A stretch of 64,000 nt of DNA from NCBI GenBank assembly GCA_963277665.1, contig OY728165.1, forward strand, positions 1,755,130,772 through 1,755,194,771, in the 5' to 3' direction. A program made the translations under genes and the position numbers. Position 1 is the first letter of the stretch. Every line of letters starts with the position of its first letter. The notes below the pieces were generated by a model. That model was not told where the DNA came from, searched no databases, and saw nothing but the letters and a program-made list of their open reading frames with translations. Shown here piece after piece: positions 51,281 through 63,308 of this stretch. Source of the stretch: Viscum album. Taxonomy: Eukaryota; Streptophyta; Magnoliopsida; Santalales; Viscaceae.

Positions 51281-52236
51281 GTAATGATTTCACCACCCCT
51301 TTTCAAGTTCCTTTCTTCTTCCACTTCTTCTTTATTTGTTCTTACCATTATAAAATAATAACTCCAGTATCTTACATATAATTTGATGTTATTATAAATA
51401 TGGTACAACCATATTCAGTATTCTATCCACCCTTTGAATAACATGTCACCATACGTGCATACGTACGGCTTACCGTCTCCACGTCGTGGTGTAATTGTTA
51501 TTCAATATATTATTATTTGGATGGGTATAATAATGATGTGTAACTCATGTAAATAATAAATATAACATGTTAATGATTCTTTATATATGATATACCATCC
51601 ATTTATATATTATTTTAATATCAAAAGAATGATATTGTCGCTCGTGCGTACGTACGGACTACCGTCTCCACGAACGCGATGAGATTCATTCTCAATCGTA
51701 TCCATTCAAGTATAATTATCATTTAATGATTTAAAAATTATTTTTAAGGACTTGATATCATTCTGGATATGAATAAGATACAACAAACATGGCTTATGTA
51801 ACAAAACATATAAAATAAAATGAGTAAGTTAACACCCGAAACGACGATAATTCTAAGATAATATTAACAAATCAATGTTAAACGATCATATATGATATCA
51901 TATTAATATATATGATTCTTGTATAATTTAATAACAATTATTTCACCATTATACAGGAGGTTAACCTAACCCAACCAAGGAAAAGTACAAGGTAAGGGTT
52001 ATTTCACAATCTCTTCATTATCCGAGGTTGTTTATATGTAATAATCTACTGGGATCTCCTTATCATCCACATCCATGTTTTCTTAAAAATGTATTTCAAA
52101 AGATTTTTATTATTTACAAGAATATGGGTTAAAGTCATTTATACCCTTGGATGACTTATTATAAGAGGATTATAAAGGAATCGTTCCGCCGTTTTCAAAA
52201 CAAGGTCCTTTTTTAACCTTTTTGACAGAATTAAGG
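51281..52236 (+). promoter_or_regulatory. Splice-site-like signals in the E2 5' LTR
   Basis: Donor-like GAAGAG|GTAATG (GT at 51281), acceptor-like CACCATTATACAG|GAGG (AG at 51955-51956), donor-like TACAAG|GTAAGG (GT at 51992), acceptor-like CTTTTTGACAG and donor-like ATTAAG|GTAAGA (GT at 52236). All lie downstream of the TATA box. They suggest that the transcript leader may be spliced. Counterparts survive in old copies: AGGAGGTT then TACAAGGTAA at 62190-62214 in D, and CCTTACCTTATG at 1622 (minus strand) in B. This is a sequence inference only. Confidence 0.4.
51454..51672 (+). promoter_or_regulatory. Twin GC-rich motif in E2 5' LTR
   Basis: CGTGCATACGTACGGCTTAC at 51454 and CGTGCGTACGTACGGACTAC at 51643, each followed by CGTCTCCACG. 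Same spacing (189 bases) as in E1. Confidence 0.7.
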
Positions 52237-53289
52237 TAAGAATGTTTTTTTAACTTATACGGCGGGTGCGGCTATTTTCCGCCGTTATAAAATCTTCAAA
52301 GTATCCCTTAAAAGCTTATAAGAATATTTTCAAGAAAATTTATTATTTTATATGGCTCTTGAATGATTTAAAAAATAGAAAGAGATATTTCTCTAAAAAG
52401 TGTTTTGATTTCATCTATGTCAACATCCTTTGACGGATTTTACGCTTATTTAAAGTTGATTTATTATGATACAAAACTTCTATATTGTATTGAAGGTTTT
52501 GTGATATGTTTGACTGTAGATGTGCTATTTTTATACCATTCATAGTTTATGGTGAAATTATTGACATTTTGTATGCTAGTTTTAATACGAATGTTTATGT
52601 TATGTTTAAACTTTTTCATATGGGAATGCATTGGACTTAATATGTGACGGGTGGAGCCTGCTATAGCTCCTCGATGCATCGGTAGGTATCATGAGACAAA
52701 CTAGTGTCTTGGCACAAGGCCTGGGCGAAATCTTATTTGTAGTCTTGGCACGAGGCCTTGGCTATGTGGTTATGATAGTCTAGCATTATGCATTCCAACA
52801 TTATGAAAGTGGTTATTGATATTGCTTGTGATTATTCGATTAGTAGAATATCCATGTGAACAAGTAAATGGAATTATTTCATTTTACTTTTACCATACTA
52901 TGTTGAAGTTCAAGTTTAAAAGGCTTTTGTTTTAGTAATTCAATGCCTTAAATGTTTATGCTTATTTTTGAATGTTCTGCTATATTGTTACCCTTACTGG
53001 GCATTTGAGCTCACCCCTTTTCTATGTTTTATTTTTCCTAGGAAGTGAAGAAGTAAATTATGAATGACCTGTAGGGATATTATGTGGGGATATGTGTGTG
53101 GATTATGGAGATATTATGTTTTTGTAGTAGTTTCTCATTTTATGATGTAATGTAAAACTTATCTATATATCTAGTGTTTCCAAGGCTACTAAACCAATCG
53201 GTCTTTCGAGATTTGATCTTTCTTGTGATCATGCCAATGTTATGTAATAATGCACCGACTCTGGGTAACTGGGGTCGGGGCGTTACAGT

Positions 53290-53300
53290 TGGTATCAGAG
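53290..53300 (+). other. Primer binding site of E2
   Basis: TGGTATCAGAG, complementary to the 3' end of plant initiator tRNA-Met, 2 bases after the 5' LTR. Confidence 0.95.
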
Positions 53301-53788
53301 GAAGTTTAGTACAAACCTTGGAAGCTAGATTTAGATAAACTCTGATTAGAGCACGTAGACCTAAGATGAACTTTGAGGATTAGTGTAGAAGAACTTCCTA
53401 GAATTTTGGTATTGTAGAGATTTTTTGAGTTTTCCGAGCAATACATCCCTGTTTGGATACGAGCAGGTAGAGGCGGCTCTGGCACAGATGTACCTAGGGG
53501 TAAAACCCGAAAACACCACTTTGAGCTAGACTCGAACGGGAACTGGTGCACGACAACGGTCCTTGCTGCACTCTTGGTTACGACACTCCTGGGGGATATG
53601 CTTAGGATAAATCTCATTTTCTTTACAAATCATTATGAAGGGTTTATGAGTATATACATCCTCAAAGGAGACATTTTTATGATTATGGATTATATCCATA
53701 AATAGTTCAATTTATGTTAAGTGTTTTATAAGTATGGGATTATGTATTTTGATTCATAAACTGATCTAGTGTATGCCATTGTTTAGAA
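53301..53788 (+). other. E2 leader between primer binding site and gag
   Basis: Nearly identical to the E1 leader. It has no long sense frame; the antisense open stretch 53306-53617 mirrors 40711-41022 of E1 and is not considered a gene. Confidence 0.65.
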
Positions 53789-54307
53789 ATGGCGCCCAGT
53801 AGAAGGAATGAGAACTCCAGAAATCCACATGATCCAAAGAGAAGGAAGGATCGTATCTTTTATGGTCTTAAGCTAGAATTTATAAGAGAAATAGTCTCCT
53901 ATGTATTATCATCATATGAAGAAATAATATCATGTGTTGATAAGATAAGTAAAGAGTTTACTGAGTCCTATGTATTTGAAGGGAAGCAAGAGAAGAAAAG
54001 GATGGAAGAGAGAAAGATGGATAAAGGGAAGAGGTAAAAGAAGAATTTTCCCATATGTGGTAACTGTGGAAAGAAACACCCTGGAACATGCCTGAAAGGA
54101 GTGGGAGTTTGTTATAAGTGTGGAGGAAAAGGGCACAAAGTACGTGACTGCAAGGGTAAGAAAATGGTTTTAAATGTACAATGATTCATTTGCAAGGAGT
54201 TTGGACACTATGTGAACCTATGTCCCAGTCATCAGACTATGCCGCAAATGGTGTTATTGGATAATAATCAAGTTATGATACTACCACAGATGAAGAGGAA
54301 TGATTAG
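53789..54307 (+). pseudogene. Broken Gag frame of E2
   Basis: Same length (519 bases) and same frame as the E1 gag, with no indel. Codon 83 has become TAA (54035-54037), and the first Cys of the third knuckle has become a TGA stop (54182-54184). The first two knuckles remain readable. The intact part (82 aa) stops before the knuckles. Since the element moved recently, this Gag was probably not needed for its movement, or the stops arose after insertion. Confidence 0.85.
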
Positions 54308-54842
54308 AGTTCTTATGTTGATTATGTCAATTGAGTGTTGTATCAACAATGTACTTGTTATAATAATTATGGAGTATATAAGGATTGTACTGCAGTACTA
54401 TTTCATTAAGGACTTGAGATTGTGTGGAACAAAGAAAAGTTACTCAATAGAAGGATAAATTTTTGGAAAATATATGGTTGAGAGAATGATAAATCATAAT
54501 ATAGTTCTGATACTGAGGTATTGATTTTGGAATAATATGTGATTATTTTGGATAAATTATATTGGATATTCTTGACTACCTTGGAACTGATTAATGATTT
54601 GTATATTCCATCATTGTTGTGGTTTAAAACATTTTTGGATTAATGAAGTATATCCAGCATTATATATGGAATAAGGGAGCATGAATGTAATCAATAAGGA
54701 ATATGGTAATACATGATGAAGGTATTCATATGCTATTACAGGGTAAAAAGGATCTATATTATTTTTACCTTCCTTATAAATGTTAGACTGTGAGTTTAGA
54801 CAGAAGTATTTTGGATAGTTCTAGTTTGGATTATTTTGGATT
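54308..54842. other. E2 non-coding interior between gag and SINE
   Basis: Matches 39486-40020 of E1. No family motif. Contains a chance antisense open stretch overlapping 53930-54136 upstream only. Confidence 0.6.
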
Positions 54843-54965
54843 GCCATAAAAGGACAACCCGGAGGTCGGGCGGCAACCCGTCGCGTCCGGAAAGGCTGCG
54901 AGACTTGAACCCGCAACCGAAGGGCGACAAGGGTGTATCACCTACCACTGGCCCATGAGATGTCC
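54843..54965 (-). mobile_element. tRNA-derived SINE inside E2 (antisense to the element)
   Basis: 123 bp, the counterpart of 39363-39485, with TGGATT at 54837-54842 and 54966-54971 as target duplication. A and B boxes lie on the minus strand. Same insertion point as in E1. Confidence 0.72.
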
Positions 54966-55825
54966 TGGATTAAATAATGAAGTTTTTATTAAAATATCAT
55001 GTAGATGAATTATAAATTCGTTTATTTTGGAACCCTATACGAATAGTGTAAATAGAATTTTTTTTACATTCTATTATCTTTTGGAGTGAAAGATGAGTTT
55101 GTGGTAGAAATATATTAATGGATAAAACTCTAATTATAAAGTAATTATATCTCCTTATGATCTTAGCCAATCTCATAAATAAACTCCTCAATATTATGAA
55201 AAGCAACTTAGAACAAAAATGTTTTCCTAGATGGTACCTTAAATCATCACTAATTTATGGCTTTGGGATTGTTGGCCTTTTCATAGCCATGTTCTCTACC
55301 ACTCTCCATCAGATAATTGATGGTTATATTTTTCTTCCATATCCATATTTTCCTACATGGTACCCTAGTATGTGTTATTTTCGGTAATCTTCATACTTTC
55401 GAATCTTTATTTTAAATAGAGGCCTCATTAATTCATTTTTCGATGTGGGATTTCAACTAAGATATTTTGAAGCGTCAAAAATGTGTTATCCAAATACCCT
55501 ATGTTTTGTTGAACCGATGGTATTTCAAATCATCATAGATTGATGAATTTAAGGACCTCAATTTTATACTTGTTTGTGATTGTTGACCTCAATCACTACC
55601 TATAAATATTTACGTTTTTCCTCCAATTATATGTCTCTAATTTCCACCAATGTTCTCCTAATCGAGATCATAATTTGGTGGTGACCCTTTCATTTCTCTT
55701 TTCCTCATATTAAGACTAAATTTTAGTAAGACAATTTCCGATGTGGGTTTTCCCACAAATATATTTTATATTTTCAACCTTTTATTTTCGAAGAACAATT
55801 TCAAATTGCGAGGACGCAATTTATT
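54966..55825. other. E2 non-coding interior, 3' part
   Basis: Collinear with 38505-39362 of E1. The open stretches 54997-55206 and 55157-55387 have no counterpart of the same length in E1 and no motif. Confidence 0.6.
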
Positions 55826-55839
55826 GAAGGAGGGGAGAA
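55826..55839 (+). other. Polypurine tract of E2
   Basis: GAAGGAGGGGAGAA directly before the 3' LTR at 55840. Confidence 0.93.
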
Positions 55840-58800
55840 TGTAACACCCCAAGATTTCATAGTGTATTATTTCTACAAAATAATTCAATAACTTGCACTA
55901 CACGCAACACCGAGTTCAATAACACCATGACTTACAAAAAAAATCCATTCAAAAGAGGTTATGAATCGTATTATCTAAATTTTAAACTTTATATAATCCT
56001 TATAATTTTAGAATCCATATTATGAGTTTCTTAGATATAATGCAAGAACAAATTCATTTTCAGTATTGCACTTTTATCAAATTTTAATAGTCAACCCTTT
56101 TTAAATACAATATATTAAACTTTTTGACTAAATGGGGACATCAAAAATTTAAAATGAAACATCCCAAGCTTCCACAGTACGCTTTCTTTGAATAATACAG
56201 TAGCGTGTGTTGTACGCAACCATGAGTTTTAACACACACCACAACCAATCAAACTAGCCGTTATGAATAGTAATACCTACTTTTAGAAATTATATATATT
56301 TTATATTTTAAAATGGACTTCATTTCTAGATTCTTAATATCGAATTTAGCCTAAGGTGAAATTTTGGTACATTTTGGATAACTTTCATATTTTGATGAAT
56401 AGTGAAAATTACTAAATTTTAATTAAAAACAACTTTTTTAATCAAAATAATTAATAGTGATAAATTATAAATTTGAGTGGTTTTAAAGTATATTTAGAAT
56501 ATATTTTTACCATTTAATATAATGTTTGTCATTGGACATAATTTTACAATTAAACCGAACATAAACAAGTGTCAATCTTTTGATAGTTATTATCTCTTAA
56601 AAACAAGCTTTTTGTTTTGACAGCGGGAATTAATTTTAAATTAATTTCTGCCACTTCTGTGTTTTGAATTTAGAAAAATGGATTCCATATTTGGAATCAG
56701 GATGTACAAATTGTGTAAATAGGTAACTTTTATTTTTATACATTTTGAATAATTACTGCGGTAAATATTTTATTTACCATGGTTAAGGATAAATCCGGTA
56801 AATAAGGGTTAAAAAATAATATTATAATAATACTAAATTATCCTAAAACGTTTCTTAACCCTATTGGTTGATACCTGGTCAACCATGTAATTCTTTTGGT
56901 CGATTTTCGGACCCCATGGATTCACTTGTAATTGATAATGACACTTTATTTTAATTAAGTTAAAATGAATTCAAAAATGACACAAGCATATATCTTTTAG
57001 AAAAACAATTGTTACATAAGGTTATATATGTTGTATTTTAGATTATAAATATTCATTAGAAAGATACACAGATTTCCTACATAATGATATTTTATTTATA
57101 ATTTTTAGACATTAAATAAGTTATTTTATTTATGACACAATGATGATGTAGTAATTACTATAATAGTGAAAAATTAAAATAATTGATATTATAAATACCC
57201 AAATAAATATAATATGAAACTTTTAATGAATTAAACTAATTTTCTAGGATAATATGATATATTAGGATTGTTTTAATTGACTTTGTTCGAAGTAATCAAT
57301 CTGTTATGAGTTTCGCAAAAATCAACTATTGAATAGTGTCAAAATTGACATAAAAGAGTTCTTAAAACAAATATTATATTATTAATTGATATTAAATTCC
57401 TAAAAATCTTTGGATCGTCCAAGAGACTTATATCATGATAGGTTCATCATTAATGGACCACTTGGGGGTCTCTAGGATGTATATAGTATGTTAATTAACC
57501 ATATTATATAAAAATACAAAGAGACATTGTAAAAGTGAAACTAATTAACTTAGAGTTAATACTTAAAGATAATGTTAATATAAGTACCCAAACCTATCTA
57601 AATTCTATTGGTTGAGTAGTTTTCGACCTATCCCCACCTTAACCTTTGAATAATCAACTTTGGAGCCATTATAAACCGAATATGAATTTATTATAAATTA
57701 ATATTTCTAGCATTTCCAAAGATTCCCCTCACCCCTCTTATAAAAGGGAACTCCTCCTTCTCATTTCTTCACACCTTCAAAGCCTTTTGTTCGGCCAAAC
57801 TCTGCCCAAATACTCTCCCAACATCACTCACTAAAACCTAGGGGCCTTAGTTTGATCAGAAATCCAACCTATGGAGCCCTTTTGATCAAATCAAAAGAAA
57901 GAACCCGAAGAAGAGGTAATGATTTCACCACCCCTTTTCAAGTTCCTTTCTTCTTCCACTTCTTCTTTCTTTGTTCTTACCATTCTAAAATAATAACTTC
58001 AGTATCTTACATATACTGTGATGTTATTATAAATATGGTACAACAATATTCAGTATTCTATCCACCCTTTGAATAACATGTCACCATACGTGCGTACGTA
58101 CGGCTTACCGTCTCCACGTCGTGGTGTAATTGTTATTCAATATATTATTATTTGGATGGGTATAATAATGATGTGTAACTCATGTAAATAATAATTATAA
58201 CATTTTAATGATTCTGTATATATGATATACCATCCATTTATATATTATTTTAATATCAAAAGAATGATATTGTCGCTCGTGCGTACGTACGGACTACTGT
58301 CTCCACGAACGCGATGAGATTCATTCTCAATCGTATCCATTCAAGTATAATTATCATTTGATGATTTAAAAATGATGTTTAAGGACTTGATATCATTCTG
58401 GATATGAATAAGATACAACAAACATGGCTTTTGTAACAAAACATATAAAAGAAAATGAGTAAGTTAACACCCGAAACGACAATAATTCTAAGATATTATT
58501 AACAAATCAATGTTAAAAGATCATATATGATATCATATTAATATATATGATTCTTGTATAATTTAATAAAAATTATTTCACCATTATACAGGAGGTTAAC
58601 CTACCCCAACCAAGTAAAAGTACAAGGTAAGGGTTATTTCACAATCTCTTCATTATCCGAGGTTGTTTATATGTAATAATCTACTGGGATCTCCTTATCA
58701 TCCACATCCATGTTTTCTTAAAAATGTATTTCAAAACATTTTCATTATTTACAAGAATATGGGTTAATGTCATTTATACCCTTGGTTGACTTGTTATAAG

Positions 58801-59920
58801 AGGTTTATAAATGAATCTTTCCTCCGTTTTCAAAACAAGGTCCTTTTTTAACCTTTTCGACAGAATTAAGGTAAGAATGTTTTTTTTACTTATACGGCGG
58901 GTGCGGCTATTTTCCGCCGTTATAAAATCTTCAAAGTTTCCCTTACAAGCTTATAATAATATTTTCAAGAAAATGTTTTATTTTATATGGCTCTTAAATG
59001 ATTTCAAAAATAGAAAGAGATTTCTCTAAAAAGTGTTTTGATTTCATCTATGTCAACATCCTTTGACGGATTTTACGCTTATTTGAAGTTGATTTATTAT
59101 GATACAAAACTTCTATATTGTATTGAAGGTTTTGTGATATGTTTTACTGTGTATGTGCTATTTTTATACCATTCATAGTTTATGGTGAAATTATTGACAT
59201 TTCGTATGCTAGTTTTAATACGAATGTTTATGTTATGTTTAAACCTTTTCATATGGGAATGCATTGGACTTAATATGTGACGGGTGGAGCCCGCTATAGC
59301 TCCTCGATGCATCGGTAGGTCTCATGAGACAAACTAGTGTCTTGGCACAAGGCCTTGGCAAAATCTTATTTTTAGTCTTGTCACGAGGCCTTGGCTATGT
59401 GGCTATGATAGTCTGGCATTATGCATTCCAACATTATGAAAGTGGTTATTGATATTGCTTGTGATTATTCGATTAGTAGAATATACATGTGAACAAGTAA
59501 ATGGCATTATTTCATTTTACTTTTCCCATACTATGTTGAAGTTCAAGTTTAAAAGTATTTTGTTTTAGTAATTCATTGCCTTAAATGTTTATGCTTATTT
59601 TTGAATGTTCCGCTATATTGTTACCCTTACTGGGCATTTGAGCTCACCCCTTTTCTGTGTTTTATTTTTCCCAGGAAGTGAAGAAGTAAATTATGAATGA
59701 CCTGCAGGGATATTATGTGGGGATATGAGTGTGGATTATGGAGACATTATGTTGTTGTAGTAGTTTCTCATATTATTATGTAATGTAAAACTTATGAATA
59801 TATCTAGTGTTTCCAAGGCTACTAAACCAATCGGTCTTTCGAGATTTGATATTTCTTGTGATCATGCCAATGTTATGTAATAATGCACCGACTCTGGGTA
59901 ACTGCGGTCGGGGTGTTACA
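55840..59920 (+). repeat. E2 3' LTR
   Basis: 4081 bp, TGTAACACCCC...GGGGTGTTACA. TATA box counterpart at 57737-57748. The open stretches 57852-58076 (sense) and 59097-59312 (antisense) belong to the repeat-copied set; 58811-59029 is chance. Confidence 0.97.
58089..58307 (+). promoter_or_regulatory. Twin GC-rich motif in E2 3' LTR
   Basis: CGTGCGTACGTACGGCTTAC at 58089 and CGTGCGTACGTACGGACTAC at 58278, 189 bases apart. The second is followed by TGTCTCCACG, one change from the other copies. Confidence 0.7.
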
Positions 59921-59925
59921 AATGA
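59921..59925. repeat. Target site duplication of E2, right copy (AATGA)
   Basis: Identical to 49199-49203. Confidence 0.93.
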
Positions 59926-61840
59926 CATAGATGTAATAGTAATAATTCTTGTAATAAATTATAATTTTTTTACTATTAGCATGTTTATGATATTCCTTTC
60001 TGTAAATTCTTATACCACCCAAGGAGTAATGTTAATAAATTAACAAATCGGGCATTCTTAGTCTTTACATATTAGTAACCTAGTAATTTCCCCACGGTTT
60101 ATTAAAATTCATTGAACCCACTACTTACATCAATGTAATTCGGTGTAAGATACATTAATATCATGTCACACATGGATCAACATAATTCATGTCACCTATT
60201 ACCTTGACCCATGTTTTCATATTATGAAACACATGTAATTATCAAAAAATTAAATTTTAAATATATTAATAGATTATCCAAGTAATTAGATTTTAGGAAA
60301 ACATTTATAGTTATAGGTTTACATAATTCATTGTTATATTATCCTATCAAAGGATTTACATAGAAGGAACCAATGTATCACTCATGAAAAAATAAATGTC
60401 GCATAACGTAGGATCCCTTCCCAATAGTTCCTACAAGGGAAAATTTGTTTTCTAAGTGTATTGTATGACAAATAAATCTATATAAATTAATATAATAATT
60501 ATTTCCATGGAGGAAATCATTTTCTAATATAATTCATCTTTGAATAATAATGATTCTTTGATAATAAAAATTGTATATCATAATTCATATATGAATAATA
60601 AACAATCCCTTTCCATAAGAATTCCATAACATAATAAATGTTTAAAATTTGGGTAATTCCATTTATATGTTATTGAGAAGGACATGTTAATTTCAATTCA
60701 TTCATAATTAGACCCAAACAAGAAATTTTATTAATTTTATTTATCACTTCAAAAAAATTATAGGAGAAAAACCTACCATTTAATTATTTGCTTATATTTA
60801 TTAGGAAATAATTTCATTAAGAATCCCACACAATAATAATTATCAATTTATCTTATGATGATTTAATCTAGAATATTATAAATAATGTTAATATTATAGG
60901 TGTGTAATTTTCACCATGTATGGTTAATTTAGTTTTTTAACCATTTCCCTTAATGAGAAGCCAACTAAAATGATTTACGATTTATGTTAATTCAAATGTA
61001 AAATATTTGGGGTTGTGTAAGATAAATGGTATATCCCATGATCATGGATCAAGTTTTTGTGTACAACATATATTTTATAAATTTGATGCTCACGGGATAT
61101 TTAATTTGCGAAATAATGTTCAATATAAATTATATCACATTTTAAGGGTGATGCATGGAAAATCTATCACACAATATAATTGAGTTTTTCATGAATTATT
61201 TGGATTTTAAGGGAAGCGACAAAAACAACATACCTCATGTATACGATTCTTCACACATTCATTATAAAATATTTATTTTATCTAGTTTGAGTTAAATCAA
61301 TGAAATAGGAAAACAATAAGAAAACTAAGGAAAACATAGAATGTGTGGATTTGGTCTTCCATATAGCACTAGAAAATGAAATAATATGCATGTGGAATTT
61401 GGATATTAATGATGCAGATCTAATGAGATTGGAAAATATTAGTTATTATTCTAAATGAGGTATGTCCTAGGAATCATATAGGAGAGACCAAATGAGTATT
61501 GAGGTAGTTGGAGTGCATGGTAGAAGTGGGAAAGGAAAGTGAAGACGAAATTAGGATGTAGTGGTAAAATTTGAATTTTACTCATCATTAATAATCCAAA
61601 ATCTATTGATATATGGTTATTCAATTCATTTCCCCACCGTGAAGTCTCACGTACAATTTGACATTTAAAATGTGGGGAAGTCATTAGGAATTTAAAACCA
61701 AAAACAACTCGTGTCCCTACCTCTGTATTTTATTGCACACTACCCACATTTCCATGAGACCATGGGTGCATGATTTAACAGACTTCATGACACTGTATAG
61801 GACAGCAATCAATATTTCATAGTTTCCCATTGGAATCTGT
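59926..61840 (-). repeat. Element F 5' LTR, second part
   Basis: Continues the LTR interrupted at 49203. 61000-61400 aligns with 31650-31970. The outer edge is placed from GCACACTACCCACATTTCCA at 61734, which resembles GCACACTGGGCCTC of C about 95 bases before the LTR end. The open stretches 59807-60043 and 61451-61684 are chance. Confidence 0.5.
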
Positions 61841-63308
61841 GTGAATTCATCAAATAATATTTCTATAAAAAAATAGACACAATGTTTGGGCGGCATGGTT
61901 ATTAATAGTCATACATGAACCATGAACATCTATTTCCACCCTAAAATGGATTCTTCCCAACTTGATGACCTAAAAAATTATCCAATCTCAAGACACACAT
62001 CTTAGGCCTTAAATAATATACACATTAACTATTCTAATTCATATATTTACATTCGGAATATTTTTTTATAATTTAACCTAACCACAAAATGATAATATAA
62101 AATTCCTTCTAATATTACATGGTTAAAAACCATAGGTTCATAAAATGTCATTTGGTAATTTATTTATAAGAAATATATATTTTTTATTTAGGAGGTTCCA
62201 ATGTATACAAGGTAATTCGATACTGAGGTATGGAATTCTAGTATATCTTTTATTTCATGGAGTCGTATTCCATATTCACCACTTTTAAATTTTTTTGTTG
62301 TATTAACTAAAACTTCAACATGAGATATCATTAAAATATTTATTTTATTTTTATTTAATGATTAATTAAATATTATTATTTAATTTGTATTCTGATTTAA
62401 AATAATACCATCGTGATAAGTTATTTTTATTCAAAATTTATTATATTGGACAAATGCCTTATAAACCAATTATTTATTTTGTGTGGTGTTAGAATTTAAT
62501 TGATGATTATCATCAAGAAAATAATTTGTTGGAAATATACATATAATGTTCTTTATTTCATTTGTATTATGATTAAATAGTTATGAAATTGGTATGGGTT
62601 TTATGTTACAATCTTATTATTCATCAGAACTTTTTATGAATATGTTTCAAATGATGAAGTCGTAGGGTTTACTTATTGAGAAACTTATGAATAATATTAT
62701 CATATGGTTATGTATTGGAAATTAATGTTTTCTTATAATATTAACTAACCTCAATTACTCAATATATATTAAAACAATTCAATTAAAATAGATTATATTT
62801 CTATATTTAGTCAAAAAAATGTTGTCTTATATATATATATGTTTTCCAAAAATGTTTTCCAGAATGTTTTTAATATTTTCCTTTTCTTTTTATTTTAATT
62901 ATTACCTATGATTGAATTGATATAATTTTTTAAAGGAATCATCATGAAATTTATAGACATGGAAATTTTGAACACCCTGAGATGTTTTTGAAATAATGTT
63001 TTTTAAAAAAAAATCATGTTTTTTCATTTCCCATAACATTAATTATTGATTTTGTTTTATGAATTCACCATGTTATTATGGATTTTTTTACAAAACCATG
63101 TCTATATGATGCTACATTAAACACTTATATTAACTTATGGTAGAAGAAAGACTATGTTTTTGTTGTGTTACAAAATATTATATGTTCCTTCAAAAACATG
63201 TGTCACACGGTTACAATAATGGTAAAAAATAATATTAAATAAAATATGAAAATATGGTTTAAAAATGTAATAAAAAAATTATTTACTGACCAATTAACTA
63301 GATATGAA
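61841..63308 (+). repeat. Probable rest of element D 3' LTR
   Basis: AGGAGGTTCCAATG then TACAAGGTAATTC at 62190-62216 resembles AGGAGGTTAACC then TACAAGGTAAGGG at 51955-51998 of E2. ATTCCATATTCACCACTTTT then TTGTTGTATTAAC (62268-62310) resembles ATTCCTTATTCACCACTTGT then TGTTGTATAAAC (22831-22872) of the D 5' LTR. So the D LTR seems to resume after F. The end may be GTGTTACA at 63165-63172. Otherwise nothing recognisable; (TA)n at about 62830. Confidence 0.38.

Larger units (their letters stand above)
49204..53287 (+). repeat. E2 5' LTR
   Basis: 4084 bp, TGTAACACCCC...GGGGCGTTACA. Contains a TATA box (51101-51112), splice-like signals (51281, 51955, 51991, 52235) and the twin GC-rich motif (51454-51672). 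The antisense open stretch 52464-52679 is repeat-copied noise. Confidence 0.97.
49204..59920 (+). mobile_element. Element E2: young non-autonomous Ty3/gypsy element, inverted relative to E1
   Basis: 10,717 bp with LTRs 49204-53287 and 55840-59920, target duplication AATGA, primer binding site 53290-53300 and polypurine tract 55826-55839. The 2,552-bp interior is nearly the same as that of E1, with the same leader, shortened gag (here with stops) and SINE. No pol. It is inserted in the 5' LTR of F. As in E1, a few mismatches per 100 bases separate the two LTRs by eye, so both insertions are recent compared with B, C, D and F. Confidence 0.97.
29626..61840 (-). mobile_element. Element F: very old family-2 retrotransposon carrying E1 and E2 inside
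   Basis: The left edge (29626 on) resembles the edge of C: AACCGGTC... then GGCTGGTAACTAGCAGTGTG against GGCGACTAGCACCATAGGCG at 11503. The same decayed block starts at about 48272 (CTGGTTTTCAC, then GAGGCTATGAACATGAATCA). Further along, 31750-31890 (AAATTATATCACTTTTTAAA then AGTGATGTGTGGGAAATCT) matches 61125-61210 (AAATTATATCACATTTTAAG then GGTGATGCATGGAAAATCT). After removing E1 and E2 the two LTRs lie about 7.9 kb apart. A primer-binding-site remnant at about 48260 sits left of the right-hand LTR, so the strand is minus, as for C. Edges are approximate and no target duplication was found. Confidence 0.6.

Noticed and set aside
57852..58076. 64-74-codon frame (TRRRGNDFTTPFQVPFFFH) shared by three LTRs, just downstream of the TATA box
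   Set aside because: Considered as a leader peptide. It spans a likely splice donor, its start differs between copies, and the fourth LTR (51240-51440) lacks a full-length version.
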